Of a stretch of DNA of 64,000 nt, positions 43,793 through 53,031 are shown piece by piece. A program made the translations under genes and the position numbers. The notes under the pieces are model-generated. The model saw only the letters and a list, made by a program, of their open reading frames with translations. It ran no database searches and was not told the DNA's origin. The stretch's first letter is position 1, and every line of letters starts with the position of its first letter. Location of the stretch: positions 94,809 through 158,808 of the forward strand of contig NZ_JAMXLE010000009.1 of NCBI RefSeq assembly GCF_024055895.1. Reading direction: 5' to 3'. Source of the DNA: Rhizobium sp. L1K21. Lineage in GTDB: Bacteria > Pseudomonadota > Alphaproteobacteria > Rhizobiales > Rhizobiaceae.

Positions 43793-44605
43793 TCAGGCCT
43801 CTTTGCCGAGAGAAAGAAACGCTTCTCGGCGTTCCTGCTGTCGCACGGGGTCGGCGACCGGGGCTGCGAGAAGCAGGCGCTGGGTATAGGGGTGTTCGGG
43901 GTGTGCCGTTACCTGGTCGCATTCGCCGAATTCAACAATCTCGCCGCTGCGCATAACGGCGACCCGGTGAGAGATGTGCCGCACCACCGCCAGGTCGTGC
44001 GAGACAAAAAGATAGGCGACGCCTGTTCTTTCCTGCAATTCGATGAAGAGATCGAGAACCCGGGCCTGCGTGGAAAGATCAAGCGCGGAAACCGGTTCAT
44101 CGCAAACGATCAGCTTTGGATGCAGCGCCAACGCGCGCGCAATCGCCACCCTCTGGCGCTGCCCACCGGAAAATTCGCGCGGGAACCGATGCGCCGCATC
44201 CGCCGGAAGTGCGACCTGATCGAGCAACGTGCGCACTTGCGCACGAGCATCATCTTTTGATGCCAATCGACGAGCCACGACCGGCTCGGTCAAGATGTCC
44301 TCGATGGTCATGGAGGGATTCAGCGAGGTGTAAGGGTCCTGAAAAACCGCTTGTATGCGCGCTGCATCACCTTTGCGATTTCGCGGTACAACACCGGCAA
44401 TGTCCTGCCCTTCAAACGATATGCGACCGGATGTGACCGGCCCAATACCCAGGATGGCTCGGCCAATCGTCGTCTTGCCCGATCCGCTTTCTCCAACAAG
44501 CCCGACCGTTTCGCCCGGACGGATCGTCAGATTGACGTCCTTCAGCGCATGAAACGTCCCAAAGAAGGTGTTGACCTTCTCACATTCGATCAACGGAGCA
44601 GTCAT
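43793..44605 (-). CDS. oligopeptide/dipeptide-type ABC transporter ATP-binding protein (DppF/OppF type)
   Basis: A 270-residue ATPase with Walker [10 protein letters not shown], signature FSGGQRQRVAIARAL and Walker B LIVCDEPVSALD. It is the second ATPase of an Opp/Dpp-type importer. It follows the fused permease-ATPase gene with ATGA overlap and precedes the sulfatase genes directly. In this context the transported solute is probably a sulfated glycoside rather than a peptide; members of this transporter class also carry oligosaccharides. Confidence 0.92.
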   Translation of the reverse strand: MTAPLIECEKVNTFFGTFHALKDVNLTIRPGETVGLVGESGSGKTTIGRAILGIGPVTSGRISFEGQDIAGVVPRNRKGDAARIQAVFQDPYTSLNPSMTIEDILTEPVVARRLASKDDARAQVRTLLDQVALPADAAHRFPREFSGGQRQRVAIARALALHPKLIVCDEPVSALDLSTQARVLDLFIELQERTGVAYLFVSHDLAVVRHISHRVAVMRSGEIVEFGECDQVTAHPEHPYTQRLLLAAPVADPVRQQERREAFLSLGKEA

Positions 44606-46362
44606 GCGCTGGCCTCTTTGGGTGGAGAGTATGTACGGGTATCAGGATCCTCGAGAACGGAATCGAGGAGCATCCGGGTATATTCGTGCCCCGGCGCGGC
44701 AAAGAGCTTGCGCGCTTCGGCTGTCTCGACGACAGCGCCATCGCGCATTACCGCGACGGTATCGCACATATCGGCCACGACGCCGAAATTGTGCGTCACA
44801 AGGATGATAGACATTCCATATTCGGCCTGGAGATCGCGCATCAACTCCAGCACCTCGGCCTGAACGGTCACATCAAGTGCTGTTGTCGGTTCATCGGCAA
44901 TCAGGAGATCGGGTTTGCACGATACCGCTCCGGCTATCAGAACGCGCTGCGCCATGCCGCCGGATATCTGATGCGGGTAACACTGGAAGACCCTCTCCGG
45001 GTGCGGGAGGCCGACACGGGCCAGCAGTGCCAGCGCCCGTTCCTTGGCTTCGGCTTGGGAGATGCCCAGAACCGAAACCATCGGCTCAACCAGTTGCCAG
45101 CCAATGCGGAATGACGGATCGAGGTTCGACATCGGCTCTTGCGGCACATAGGCGATCCGCTTGCCGCGCAATGCATGCATCTGAGAGGCCGAGAGCGCCG
45201 TCAGATCGATCCCGTCAAAAGTGATTGATCCCGAAAGAATACGGCCACCCTTCGAAAGAAGACCGAGTACGGCAAAGGCTGTCTGCGTCTTTCCAGAGCC
45301 GCTTTCACCGACCAAACCGAAGATCTCGCCCCGTTTGACGGACATGGTGACGGCTTTCACGACCTGCTTCCACTCGCCTTTACCGGGATAGCCGACGACC
45401 AGATCCCGAATGTCCAGAAGCGTATCATCAGAAACGCTCGAGATCGGCGAAGGCTTGGGTTCAGGTTTCGGCAGCCGGGATACCTTGGGAGGGGCGTCAC
45501 CCTGCTGCATCCGATCGCGTATGACGTTGGCGAGCAAGACCAGCGAACCGACGGTTATCGCAATAGCCAGCCCAGGCCAATAGACGGAAATCGGTGCCAC
45601 ATAGAGATTGTCAAAAGCATCCTGCAACATGCCGCCCCATGTTGGGATTGACGCATCCCCCAGGCCGAGGAATTCCAGACCCGCCTGGATCACGATCGCG
45701 ATCCCTGCAACGATAGACGCCTGAATGACAACAGGTGCGCGAATAACCAGCAGGATGTGACGCCACATGATGCGGAAATCGCTCAATCCGGAAACTCTGG
45801 CCGCATCGACGTAAAGCTCGTTTCGAACGGATCGAACAAGGCTCCGCGTCAGCCGGAAAAATCCAGGCGAAAGCATGATGCCGAAGACGGCCATGGAAAG
45901 ATGGATGGACGAACCAAGGGCTTGGAAGAAGGCAAGCAAAACGATGATCGCCGGCAAAGCCATCAAGCCATCGGCCACCCAACTTGAGGCGACGTCAAGA
46001 ATTCGCCCGTAGTAGCCGGCAGCCAGTCCACCGGTAACACCGATCAGAGCAGCTACGGCAACAGCAATGGATGCGCCGACCAGTGTGTTACGTGCACCGT
46101 AGACGAGACGAGAAAAGATGTCGCGACCGGACCCGTCACCCCCCAGCCAATAATCGGAACTGGGCGCCACGTTTACCTTGAAGATCTCGACATGTGAGGG
46201 ATCGAATGGAGCCACCGCCGGAGCAAAGATCGCGGTCAAGAGGACGACCAGCAGTATGATCGTGGCGAGAAGCCCGAGCGGATTGCGCAAAACAGACCAG
46301 AGGAAAGAGGTTCTCTTGAGAGCCTGGGTCGAGACTTGCTGTGTGGATGATATATCGGTCAT
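44602..46362 (-). CDS. fused ABC transporter permease and ATP-binding protein (DppC-DppD fusion)
   Basis: A 586-residue fusion. Residues 20-290 are a DppC-type permease with about six helices and the loop [18 protein letters not shown]; residues 330-586 are a DppD-type ATPase with [26 protein letters not shown] and [12 protein letters not shown]. The linker contains a proline-rich stretch ([11 protein letters not shown]). Fusing these two subunits is known in some Hyphomicrobiales transporters. The frame begins at 46389, but the ATG at 46362 overlaps the DppB stop (ATGA), so I use it. Confidence 0.9.
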   Translation of the reverse strand: MTDISSTQQVSTQALKRTSFLWSVLRNPLGLLATIILLVVLLTAIFAPAVAPFDPSHVEIFKVNVAPSSDYWLGGDGSGRDIFSRLVYGARNTLVGASIAVAVAALIGVTGGLAAGYYGRILDVASSWVADGLMALPAIIVLLAFFQALGSSIHLSMAVFGIMLSPGFFRLTRSLVRSVRNELYVDAARVSGLSDFRIMWRHILLVIRAPVVIQASIVAGIAIVIQAGLEFLGLGDASIPTWGGMLQDAFDNLYVAPISVYWPGLAIAITVGSLVLLANVIRDRMQQGDAPPKVSRLPKPEPKPSPISSVSDDTLLDIRDLVVGYPGKGEWKQVVKAVTMSVKRGEIFGLVGESGSGKTQTAFAVLGLLSKGGRILSGSITFDGIDLTALSASQMHALRGKRIAYVPQEPMSNLDPSFRIGWQLVEPMVSVLGISQAEAKERALALLARVGLPHPERVFQCYPHQISGGMAQRVLIAGAVSCKPDLLIADEPTTALDVTVQAEVLELMRDLQAEYGMSIILVTHNFGVVADMCDTVAVMRDGAVVETAEARKLFAAPGHEYTRMLLDSVLEDPDTRTYSPPKEASA

Positions 46363-47300
46363 TGCAGGCGCACCTTCGGGTTGGCCCACGCGTTCATCAC
46401 GTCGATAAGCAGGTTTACAACAATGACGACAATAATCATCGTCACCACAACGCCCATGAGCACGGGCACGTCGCCGATTACAGCAGAACGTACTGTCAGC
46501 TCTCCGAGGCCGGGGATTGCAAATACGCGTTCAATGATCGCCGCACCGCCGAGCAGAGCGACAAACTGAACAGAAAGGACGGTCAGCGCAGCGGGCAAGG
46601 CGTTGCGCAAGGCATGGCGGAACAGGATCGACCGCATGTTCACGCCACGGGCTTTCAGCGTCCGCACATAATCTTGATTGAGCGCATCTATCACGGCTCC
46701 GCGCACCTGCTGAGAGGCCGATGCGATACCGGACAGAACCAGTGCGGTCACAGGCAATGTAACGGCGGCCAGCCAGCCGCTTGGCGACGACGTGAATGAC
46801 ACGTAACCCGTTGCGGGAAGCCACTGCAGGTTCAATGCGAAAAGCACAACCAGCATCAAACCGAGCCAGAAATTCGGAATGGCAAAACCGACGATGCTGA
46901 TCACCTGTATCAAGCCGTCTGCCCATCCGCCCCTAACCGCAGCGACAATGCCGAGAATGGCTGAAACCACGGCCATAACCAGGATTGCAGTCGAGACAAT
47001 CGACAGGGTTACAGGCATGCGCCTCGCCAATATCTCCGTCACTGAACCGGTCGTTGTCCAGGCGTCACCAAGGTCACCTTGAACCGCGTTGCCGACCCAG
47101 TCTCCGTACTGAACGAGCAGTGGACGGTCGATGCCCAGCTTTTGGGTCAGTGCCGCAATATCGGCGTTCGACGCAGTCTCGCCAAGAATATTGGCCGCCA
47201 CCCGTTCCGTCCCGCTGAAGACGAGGAAGAACGTAATCGTTGACATGACCACGAGTAGCACGAGCCCGAATGCGACCCTGCGCAGCAAATAAGCTGTCAT
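46359..47300 (-). CDS. oligopeptide/dipeptide-type ABC transporter permease (DppB type)
   Basis: A 313-residue permease with about six membrane helices. The family pattern is visible in LGIDRPLLVQYGDWVGNAVQGDLG and in LKARGVNMRSILFRHALRNALPAAL. I use the ATG at 47300, with GGGAGG upstream; the frame begins earlier at 47354. The gene starts a long minus-strand run that continues through the sulfatases. It is divergent from the LysR gene at 47424. Confidence 0.92.
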   Translation of the reverse strand: MTAYLLRRVAFGLVLLVVMSTITFFLVFSGTERVAANILGETASNADIAALTQKLGIDRPLLVQYGDWVGNAVQGDLGDAWTTTGSVTEILARRMPVTLSIVSTAILVMAVVSAILGIVAAVRGGWADGLIQVISIVGFAIPNFWLGLMLVVLFALNLQWLPATGYVSFTSSPSGWLAAVTLPVTALVLSGIASASQQVRGAVIDALNQDYVRTLKARGVNMRSILFRHALRNALPAALTVLSVQFVALLGGAAIIERVFAIPGLGELTVRSAVIGDVPVLMGVVVTMIIVVIVVNLLIDVMNAWANPKVRLQ

Positions 47301-47423
47301 GATAAGAGCCTCCCGCTCATTATGGCTTTCTCCCAATTTAAAGCCGCGCGACATATATCAATTGCGCAGCGCTAGAAAAAATGAAAAAAGGCGACTGAGA
47401 GATAAACAAAGTTAATAGCTCCC

Positions 47424-48362
47424 GTGCTCGACAAATTCACACATTTGTTCAGGTTCCAGGCCATCGTAGAAGAAGGCAGCATGCATAGCGCTGCAGCCAG
47501 GCTGAACCTGACGCAACCCGCGCTGTCACGTTCGATCGCCATTCTCGAAGAAAGCTTCGGGCGGCAGCTTCTGGAGCGGCACGCCCGTGGCGTAAGGCCA
47601 ACGCCATTTGGTGAGCGGGTGCTGAACAACACGTTGCGGCTGAACCGGTATCTCGAAATTTCAGAACGCGAATTGAATGCAGACGCCGAGCAACGTCAGG
47701 TTTCCCTCAGGCTTGGCCTTGGGCCGACCTGGCGATCCGGTCTGCTGACCCCTGTATTCGAAGAAATGCGCAAGCTTCATCCCGAAATGCTGATCGAAAT
47801 CACGCCGCTTCTGGAAAATCGCGTGATCGCCGACTTGAATGAGGGCAAACTCGATGCTGTTTTCGGTGGAACCCGAATTGACAGGCGGCAGCAACCGCAA
47901 CTTCTGAGCCACGATTTCATCACCATCAACATCCACATTACAGCCCGTGAGAACCACCCGATCTTCGAATGTCTCAAGAAGGAAGGTCCTCGTGCTGAAC
48001 GTTACATTCTCGACTATCCCTGGATTATCTATTCCGAACTGGCTCTTTATGCTGACGATTCTGACCGGTCGATCTCGAAGCGTTTCGGGCGCGAGCCGGA
48101 TGTCTGGATGAAAAGTTCAGACCTTATGACGGTACTGACAACGCTGCAGCACAGCGACACCCTTTGCGTCCTTTCTGACCTTGCCATTTCTTCAACGGCT
48201 AATCCCCGGCTGGTGCCTGTTCCGATCGACCTTCGGCGCAAACATATTCCGTTGGGCCTGATTCACCGGCGAGAGCTTTCGGATTGGCCGCTGATGATCA
48301 ATTTTGTTGAACTCTGCCGGAAGTATCTCGAAAACACGGATGCATCGACTTCCTTGCTCTGA
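47424..48362 (+). CDS. LysR-family transcriptional regulator of the sulfatase/gentisate run
   Basis: A 312-residue LysR-type regulator. The N-terminal winged helix is FRFQAIVEEGSMHSAAARLNLTQPALSRSIAILEESFG; the effector domain follows. The start is a GTG at 47424. It is divergent from the permease operon at 47300, so it likely controls that operon in response to an imported or released ligand. It is closely related to the LysR at 60969 (shared PALSRSI/PALTRSI patterns, DADVVFGG-like domain and end DWPxxxEL), meaning two parallel modules. Confidence 0.9.
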   Translation: MLDKFTHLFRFQAIVEEGSMHSAAARLNLTQPALSRSIAILEESFGRQLLERHARGVRPTPFGERVLNNTLRLNRYLEISERELNADAEQRQVSLRLGLGPTWRSGLLTPVFEEMRKLHPEMLIEITPLLENRVIADLNEGKLDAVFGGTRIDRRQQPQLLSHDFITINIHITARENHPIFECLKKEGPRAERYILDYPWIIYSELALYADDSDRSISKRFGREPDVWMKSSDLMTVLTTLQHSDTLCVLSDLAISSTANPRLVPVPIDLRRKHIPLGLIHRRELSDWPLMINFVELCRKYLENTDASTSLL

Positions 48363-48380
48363 CGATGCTCAAACGAAAAC

Positions 48381-48403
48381 GGCCCACCTTTGTGGCGGGC
48401 CGA
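48381..48403. terminator. bidirectional terminator between convergent LysR and binding-protein genes
   Basis: CGGCCCACC and GGCGGGCCG form a nine-base stem with one mismatch around the loop TTTGT, preceded by GAAAA and followed by GAAAG. It lies between the stop of the LysR gene (48362) and the stop of the binding protein gene (48428). Confidence 0.6.
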
Positions 48404-48427
48404 AAGACTGACGTGAAGAGCTGAAGC

Positions 48428-49933
48428 TTAATTGGCCTTGCTGTAGTTCCTGATGAAGGGAACAGTGTTTGTAGTCTGCATTTCTGCGTTCGTTTCTGCA
48501 TTTGTCAGATAGATCGTATCCTGACGGTACCAAGGTGCAAAGAATGCATTCTCGACGATGTAGCGATTGATCTTTCTGAGTTCGGCAGCATAGTCCTCGC
48601 CGCTTAAGAACTGCGCGGTCTTGATCATCTCATTCAGCTTGTCGTCGCTGTACTTCAAGGCGTTCCAACCGGCATCGGGCGTAATGTGCTGCTGGATATC
48701 CGTCCACGCATCATGTGCGCCGAAGGTAAAGACATAAGCCGCATACTTGCCCGAGCGGATAACGGGAATCGAGCTTCCCGGCGGCAGACTTTCGAACGTA
48801 GCCGTGATACCGATGTCGGCAAGCTGCTGCGTGATGATCGGGTAAAAGGCGGCAAAAGGTTTGATTTCCGGGAAGATAATCTCGAAGCCGTCTTCATAGC
48901 CAGCCTCCTTTAGAAGCGAGCGGGCTTTTTCCGGATCGTAAGGGTAGTAGCTGTCCAGATCCGGATCATAGGCTTGGCTCGATTTCGGGAAAATCTGGTC
49001 GCTCAGGTGACCAAAACCCTGATCAACGAACTTCAGGATGGATGCCTTGTCAAAGGCCATGTTGATGGCCTGCCGTACCCGGACATCGCCCAGTGCAGGT
49101 ACGATCTTGCCGGCACGATCAGCCAGAATAATACCGGCCCAATTCACGTCTTTGGTGTGAACTTGAAGCCCAATGGCTTTGGCCTGGGCGACAGCGCGGG
49201 TGTCCGCGACGGTACCATCCACCTGGCCTGCAGTGATCGCATTCATCCGGGCCACCGTGTCCGTCATTGGCGTAATGGTGACTGTATCAAACGGGTAAGC
49301 CTCGGCATTCCAATAATCCGGATTGCGATGATAGACGTACTGGCTCCCCTCCACCGAATCTTCAGTGTCATAGATATAGGCTCCGCTGCCGACAGGGACG
49401 ACGTCGGAACCCGCTTTGCCGAGTGATGCAGGGCTGGCCATCGCGCCTGCCGCAACGGCGAAATTATTGACCAGGGCGGGATCGGGTGCCTTGAGATGCA
49501 GCTTGATTTCGTTGTCGGAGACGATCTCAAAGGACGATATACCGCGCGCCATGTACGCGTTCTGGCCATTGCCTGCGGCTAAATATTCCAGATTTGCCTT
49601 GACTGCCTCGGCGTTGAACGGCGTGCCGTCCGTGAATTTTACACCGTCGCGCAGCTTCAGCGTCAAAACCGTGTTGTCGTCGTTGTAGCTCCATTCGGTG
49701 GCGAGGTTCGGTACGATCTCGCCTTCCGGTGTCTCGACCAGGAGTGTGTCGAAGACCGGCTGCCAATATTGAAGTTGGTTGCCCAACATCAGTTCGGCAC
49801 GGTCAAAGCTGTTGTTGTCGATACGCGCCGCAAGAGCAAGCGTATCGGCATCATTTCGAACCTCGGCGTAAACCGGGGCGAAGACAACGGTTGAAAGAAG
49901 CGCGGCCGCAGCCGTTATAAAGCGAAAACGCAT
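48428..49933 (-). CDS. oligopeptide/dipeptide-type ABC transporter substrate-binding protein
   Basis: A 501-residue SBP_bac_5-family binding protein with a signal peptide (RFITAAAALLSTVVFAPVYAEV). Family signature segments are TLKLRDGVKFTDGTPFNAEAVKANLEY near residue 75 and RQAINMAFDKASILKF near residue 290. It delivers its ligand to the DppB/DppC-type permease encoded at 46-47 kb, although the LysR gene lies in between. It has its own promoter in the 537-base gap that it shares with the divergent GH3 gene. Confidence 0.9.
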   Translation of the reverse strand: MRFRFITAAAALLSTVVFAPVYAEVRNDADTLALAARIDNNSFDRAELMLGNQLQYWQPVFDTLLVETPEGEIVPNLATEWSYNDDNTVLTLKLRDGVKFTDGTPFNAEAVKANLEYLAAGNGQNAYMARGISSFEIVSDNEIKLHLKAPDPALVNNFAVAAGAMASPASLGKAGSDVVPVGSGAYIYDTEDSVEGSQYVYHRNPDYWNAEAYPFDTVTITPMTDTVARMNAITAGQVDGTVADTRAVAQAKAIGLQVHTKDVNWAGIILADRAGKIVPALGDVRVRQAINMAFDKASILKFVDQGFGHLSDQIFPKSSQAYDPDLDSYYPYDPEKARSLLKEAGYEDGFEIIFPEIKPFAAFYPIITQQLADIGITATFESLPPGSSIPVIRSGKYAAYVFTFGAHDAWTDIQQHITPDAGWNALKYSDDKLNEMIKTAQFLSGEDYAAELRKINRYIVENAFFAPWYRQDTIYLTNAETNAEMQTTNTVPFIRNYSKAN

Positions 49934-50470
49934 GATAAAAACCTCCCTTTTATCTGTCCTCCGACAGATGCTGGTCTCTCAATTATCATCGACGACAAAT
50001 AAGCAGAAATGCATTTAGTAGTGCCAGTGATAAACTTTTCTTTTTTCTCGACCCATGAGATGCCAAGTTGCCGCAAGCAACTTGGCGAGACGACGGCGTT
50101 CACTCGTTTCGATCAACAAGAGGTATTAACCTGCATTATCGCTGCGACGAATTTTGGTATTTCTCGAGGCTATATCGACAATGCTAGGCATTTGAGAAAG
50201 ACGGAGGAGTCTGGATCATATGTGGGAGGTTGAACGCGCTTTGCCGGGAACACCGGGCGGCGTTGGTTCAGATGACTTTCCCGGCATATTTCCGCTGCGC
50301 GCGCAGCCATGTTCTCCACCCGATTTTGCGGTCAGTCATCCATCTCGTGAGCGGAGCAGGGCGTTTGGCTACCAGGACGACAAACACCCTCTTGCGGACG
50401 GTAACCGAACCGAAATCCAGGAGGATTGCCGGCGAAAAAGGCCGGTGCGGAAACCTTGGGAGAGAGTGTA
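49934..50470. other. long divergent intergenic region with a perfect hairpin
   Basis: About 540 bases between the binding-protein gene and the GH3 gene. Small frames have no recognisable domain. It contains a perfect ten-base stem: GCCAAGTTGC at 50062-50071 and GCAACTTGGC at 50077-50086, loop CGCAA, with no T-run. It must hold promoters in both directions. The rest looks non-coding. Confidence 0.5.
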
Positions 50471-52933
50471 ATGAACGTGCAAGCAATTGACCTCGAATCG
50501 CTGGTCGATCAGATGACCCTCAGAGAAAAGGTATCACTGCTTTCCGGGGAGGATTTCTGGTCGTTGCCCGCTATCGAGCGGTTGGGTATCGGAAAGCTGC
50601 GCGTGACGGACGGCCCGAATGGCGCACGGGGCTCCGGCTCGCTCGTTGGCGGCGCAAAATCGGCCGCTTTTCCGGTGGGGATTGCCATCGGCGCAAGCTT
50701 CGATCCAGAGCTGGCACGCGAAATCGGTGCCGCGATCGCGGAAGAGGTCAAATCGAAGGGCGCACATGTTTCTTTGGCGCCAACCGTCAATATCCATCGC
50801 TCGGTTACCAATGGCCGCAATTTTGAATGTTACTCCGAAGACCCCGAACTGACCGCAGCGCTCGCAGTCGGCTACATTGAGGGATTGCAGAGCCGAAACG
50901 TAGCCTCAACCATCAAACACTTTGCGGGCAACGAATCCGAAATCGAGCGCACCACAATGAGTTCGCAGATCGACGAACGTACGTTGCGTGAAGTTTATCT
51001 GCGGCCCTTCGAGGACGCTGTTAAAAAGGCCGGCGTCTGGTCTGTGATGTCGTCCTACAATCGCCTGAACGGGACTTACGCCTCGGAAAACGGTTGGCTG
51101 CTGACCGACGTGTTGCGCAAGGATTGGGGGTTCGACGGCGTGGTCATGTCCGACTGGTTCGGAACCCACTCCGCCGCTCCGAGTGTCAATGCAGGGCTCA
51201 ATCTTGAAATGCCAGGCCCCGCCCGCACCCGCGGAGAGCGATTGATCGAGGCTGTCGAAACCGGCGAGGTCTCGCAGGAAACACTTCGCACACGAGTACT
51301 CGACGTGCTGCGATTGATGCACCGTACCGGTTCGCTTTCCGACCGCGGCCCGTTTGTCGAGCGGTCGGAAGACCGCCCCGCCCACCGCGCTCTTATAAGG
51401 CGTGCGGGTGCCGAAGCGGCAGTCCTGCTAAAAAATAACGGTGTCCTGCCGCTTACACCATCAAGCGCAAAGATCGCCGTGATCGGCCCCAACGCGAAGA
51501 TCGCCAGGATCATGGGCGGCGGTTCAGCACAGCTCAACCCCCATTATGCGATATCGCCCTGGCAGGCACTCGTAGACCGTTTGAGCGAGAGCCGGCTGTC
51601 CTACGCAGAAGGTTGCACCAACCATCGCTGGGAACCGGTCTGGAAGGGCGACATCCGAGCTGAATTCTTTGCCAACAAGACGCTTTCGGGCGAGCCAGTG
51701 CATGTCGACATGCTACGTGAAGCAAACACATTCTGGATACCGCCGGTCGCCGACGGTAGGGTCGATTCCGACAATTTCTCCGCCCGTCTGACCGGCACGT
51801 TTACGCCCGAACACACCGGGCGACACCGCCTCGGCATCCACTCAGCCGGGCTGTCGAAAATGTTTGTCGACGGCAAGCTGGTAGCAGATGCCTGGAACGG
51901 ATGGACGCGTGGCCACACCTTCTTTGAAGAAGGTTGCGACGAAGTGGTGGGTGAAATCGAACTGGAATCCGGACGCACCTACTCAATCGTCATCGAGTTT
52001 GCCCGCCAGGATGGGGCAGCGCTTCACCTTTCAGCCCTTCGAGCCGGTATTGGCCGACCGCTTGGTGACGCCGATATTGAGGCCGCAGCAGAAGCCGCCC
52101 GCAATGCGGAGACAGCCATCGTCTTTGTGGGCCGCTCAGGCGAATGGGACACCGAAGGCAGTGACCTTCAAGGCATAACGCTTCCCGGACGGCAGGATGA
52201 TTTGATCGCGGCCGTGGCGGCCGCCAATCCACATACGGTGGTTGTTCTGCAAACAGGCGGACCGGTGGAGATGCCGTGGGCGGATCGTGTCGCCGCGATC
52301 CTTCAGGCCTGGTATCCGGGCCAAGAAGCCGGCAATGCCATTGCCGATGTGCTTTTCGGCGACGCCGAGCCGGGTGGAAGGCTGCCACAGACATTCCCGC
52401 GGAGCTGGCGCGACAACCCGACTTTCAGCCAGGACCCCGAACATTATCCCGGCCTCGATGGCAAGGTGCGCTATCGCGAAGGGGTGTTCATCGGCTATCG
52501 CCACTATGAAAAGCTCGGGATTGAGCCGCTCTACCCATTCGGCCATGGTCTTTCATACACGACATTCGAGATGGGAGCGCTCGAGGTCACGCGCGCAGAG
52601 CATGGTGCAACGGCCCGCGTCAGCGTTGCCAATACGGGTGAACGTGCTGGCTCCACCGTGGTACAAATCTATGCGGGCGACGACGAGGCGAGCATCCCCA
52701 GACCGGTGCGGGAACTGAAACACTTTGCCAAGGTGCGGCTTGCGCCCGGCGAGAGCCGGAAACTGACCTTCGACCTGCCGCTGCGCGCCTTCGCCTTTTT
52801 CGACGTGACCGAGCGCCTTTGGCGGTTAGAAGACGGAAGCTTCACCATATCGGCCGGCTTTTCAGCCACCGACATCCGGGCAGAAGCCAGCATAAACATG
52901 CCTGCATCCACGCTCGATGTAACGTTCCGCTGA
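50471..52933 (+). CDS. GH3 beta-glucosidase with PA14 insertion
   Basis: An 820-residue glycoside hydrolase family 3 enzyme without a signal peptide. Domain 1 holds the substrate loops LRVTDGPNGARG near residue 43 and IKHFAGNESEIER near residue 148, and the nucleophile Asp228 in GVVMSDWFGTHS. A PA14 domain of about 140 residues is inserted after residue 395 (KGDIRAEFFANKTLSGEP), followed by the GH3 C-terminal domain and a fibronectin-III-like end (AGSTVVQIYAGDDEAS). Family members release glucose or other sugars from beta-glycosides. The ATG at 50471 has GGGAGAG upstream. It ends 98 bases before the convergent sulfatase. Confidence 0.93.
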   Translation: MNVQAIDLESLVDQMTLREKVSLLSGEDFWSLPAIERLGIGKLRVTDGPNGARGSGSLVGGAKSAAFPVGIAIGASFDPELAREIGAAIAEEVKSKGAHVSLAPTVNIHRSVTNGRNFECYSEDPELTAALAVGYIEGLQSRNVASTIKHFAGNESEIERTTMSSQIDERTLREVYLRPFEDAVKKAGVWSVMSSYNRLNGTYASENGWLLTDVLRKDWGFDGVVMSDWFGTHSAAPSVNAGLNLEMPGPARTRGERLIEAVETGEVSQETLRTRVLDVLRLMHRTGSLSDRGPFVERSEDRPAHRALIRRAGAEAAVLLKNNGVLPLTPSSAKIAVIGPNAKIARIMGGGSAQLNPHYAISPWQALVDRLSESRLSYAEGCTNHRWEPVWKGDIRAEFFANKTLSGEPVHVDMLREANTFWIPPVADGRVDSDNFSARLTGTFTPEHTGRHRLGIHSAGLSKMFVDGKLVADAWNGWTRGHTFFEEGCDEVVGEIELESGRTYSIVIEFARQDGAALHLSALRAGIGRPLGDADIEAAAEAARNAETAIVFVGRSGEWDTEGSDLQGITLPGRQDDLIAAVAAANPHTVVVLQTGGPVEMPWADRVAAILQAWYPGQEAGNAIADVLFGDAEPGGRLPQTFPRSWRDNPTFSQDPEHYPGLDGKVRYREGVFIGYRHYEKLGIEPLYPFGHGLSYTTFEMGALEVTRAEHGATARVSVANTGERAGSTVVQIYAGDDEASIPRPVRELKHFAKVRLAPGESRKLTFDLPLRAFAFFDVTERLWRLEDGSFTISAGFSATDIRAEASINMPASTLDVTFR

Positions 52934-52986
52934 AAAGCGGATTGCATGAGAAAGATCTATTCACCTTTTTTGCAGCATTCTCCGGC

Positions 52987-53008
52987 GCCGAAGCGAACAC
53001 GCTTCGGC
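52987..53008. terminator. hairpin between convergent GH3 and sulfatase genes
   Basis: GCCGAAGCG and CGCTTCGGC form a perfect nine-base stem with a four-base loop AACA. It lies between the stop of the GH3 gene (52933) and the stop of the sulfatase (53032). A run of six A residues on the minus strand sits about 30 bases beyond. Position suggests a terminator for one or both genes. Confidence 0.5.
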
Positions 53009-53031
53009 TGGAAATGCCCCGCACTTTGGTC

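Noticed and set aside
43793..49933. A true peptide-uptake system
   Set aside because: The family is peptide-type, but no peptidase lies nearby and the neighbours are sulfatases and a glycosidase, so I favour a glycoconjugate substrate; not proven.
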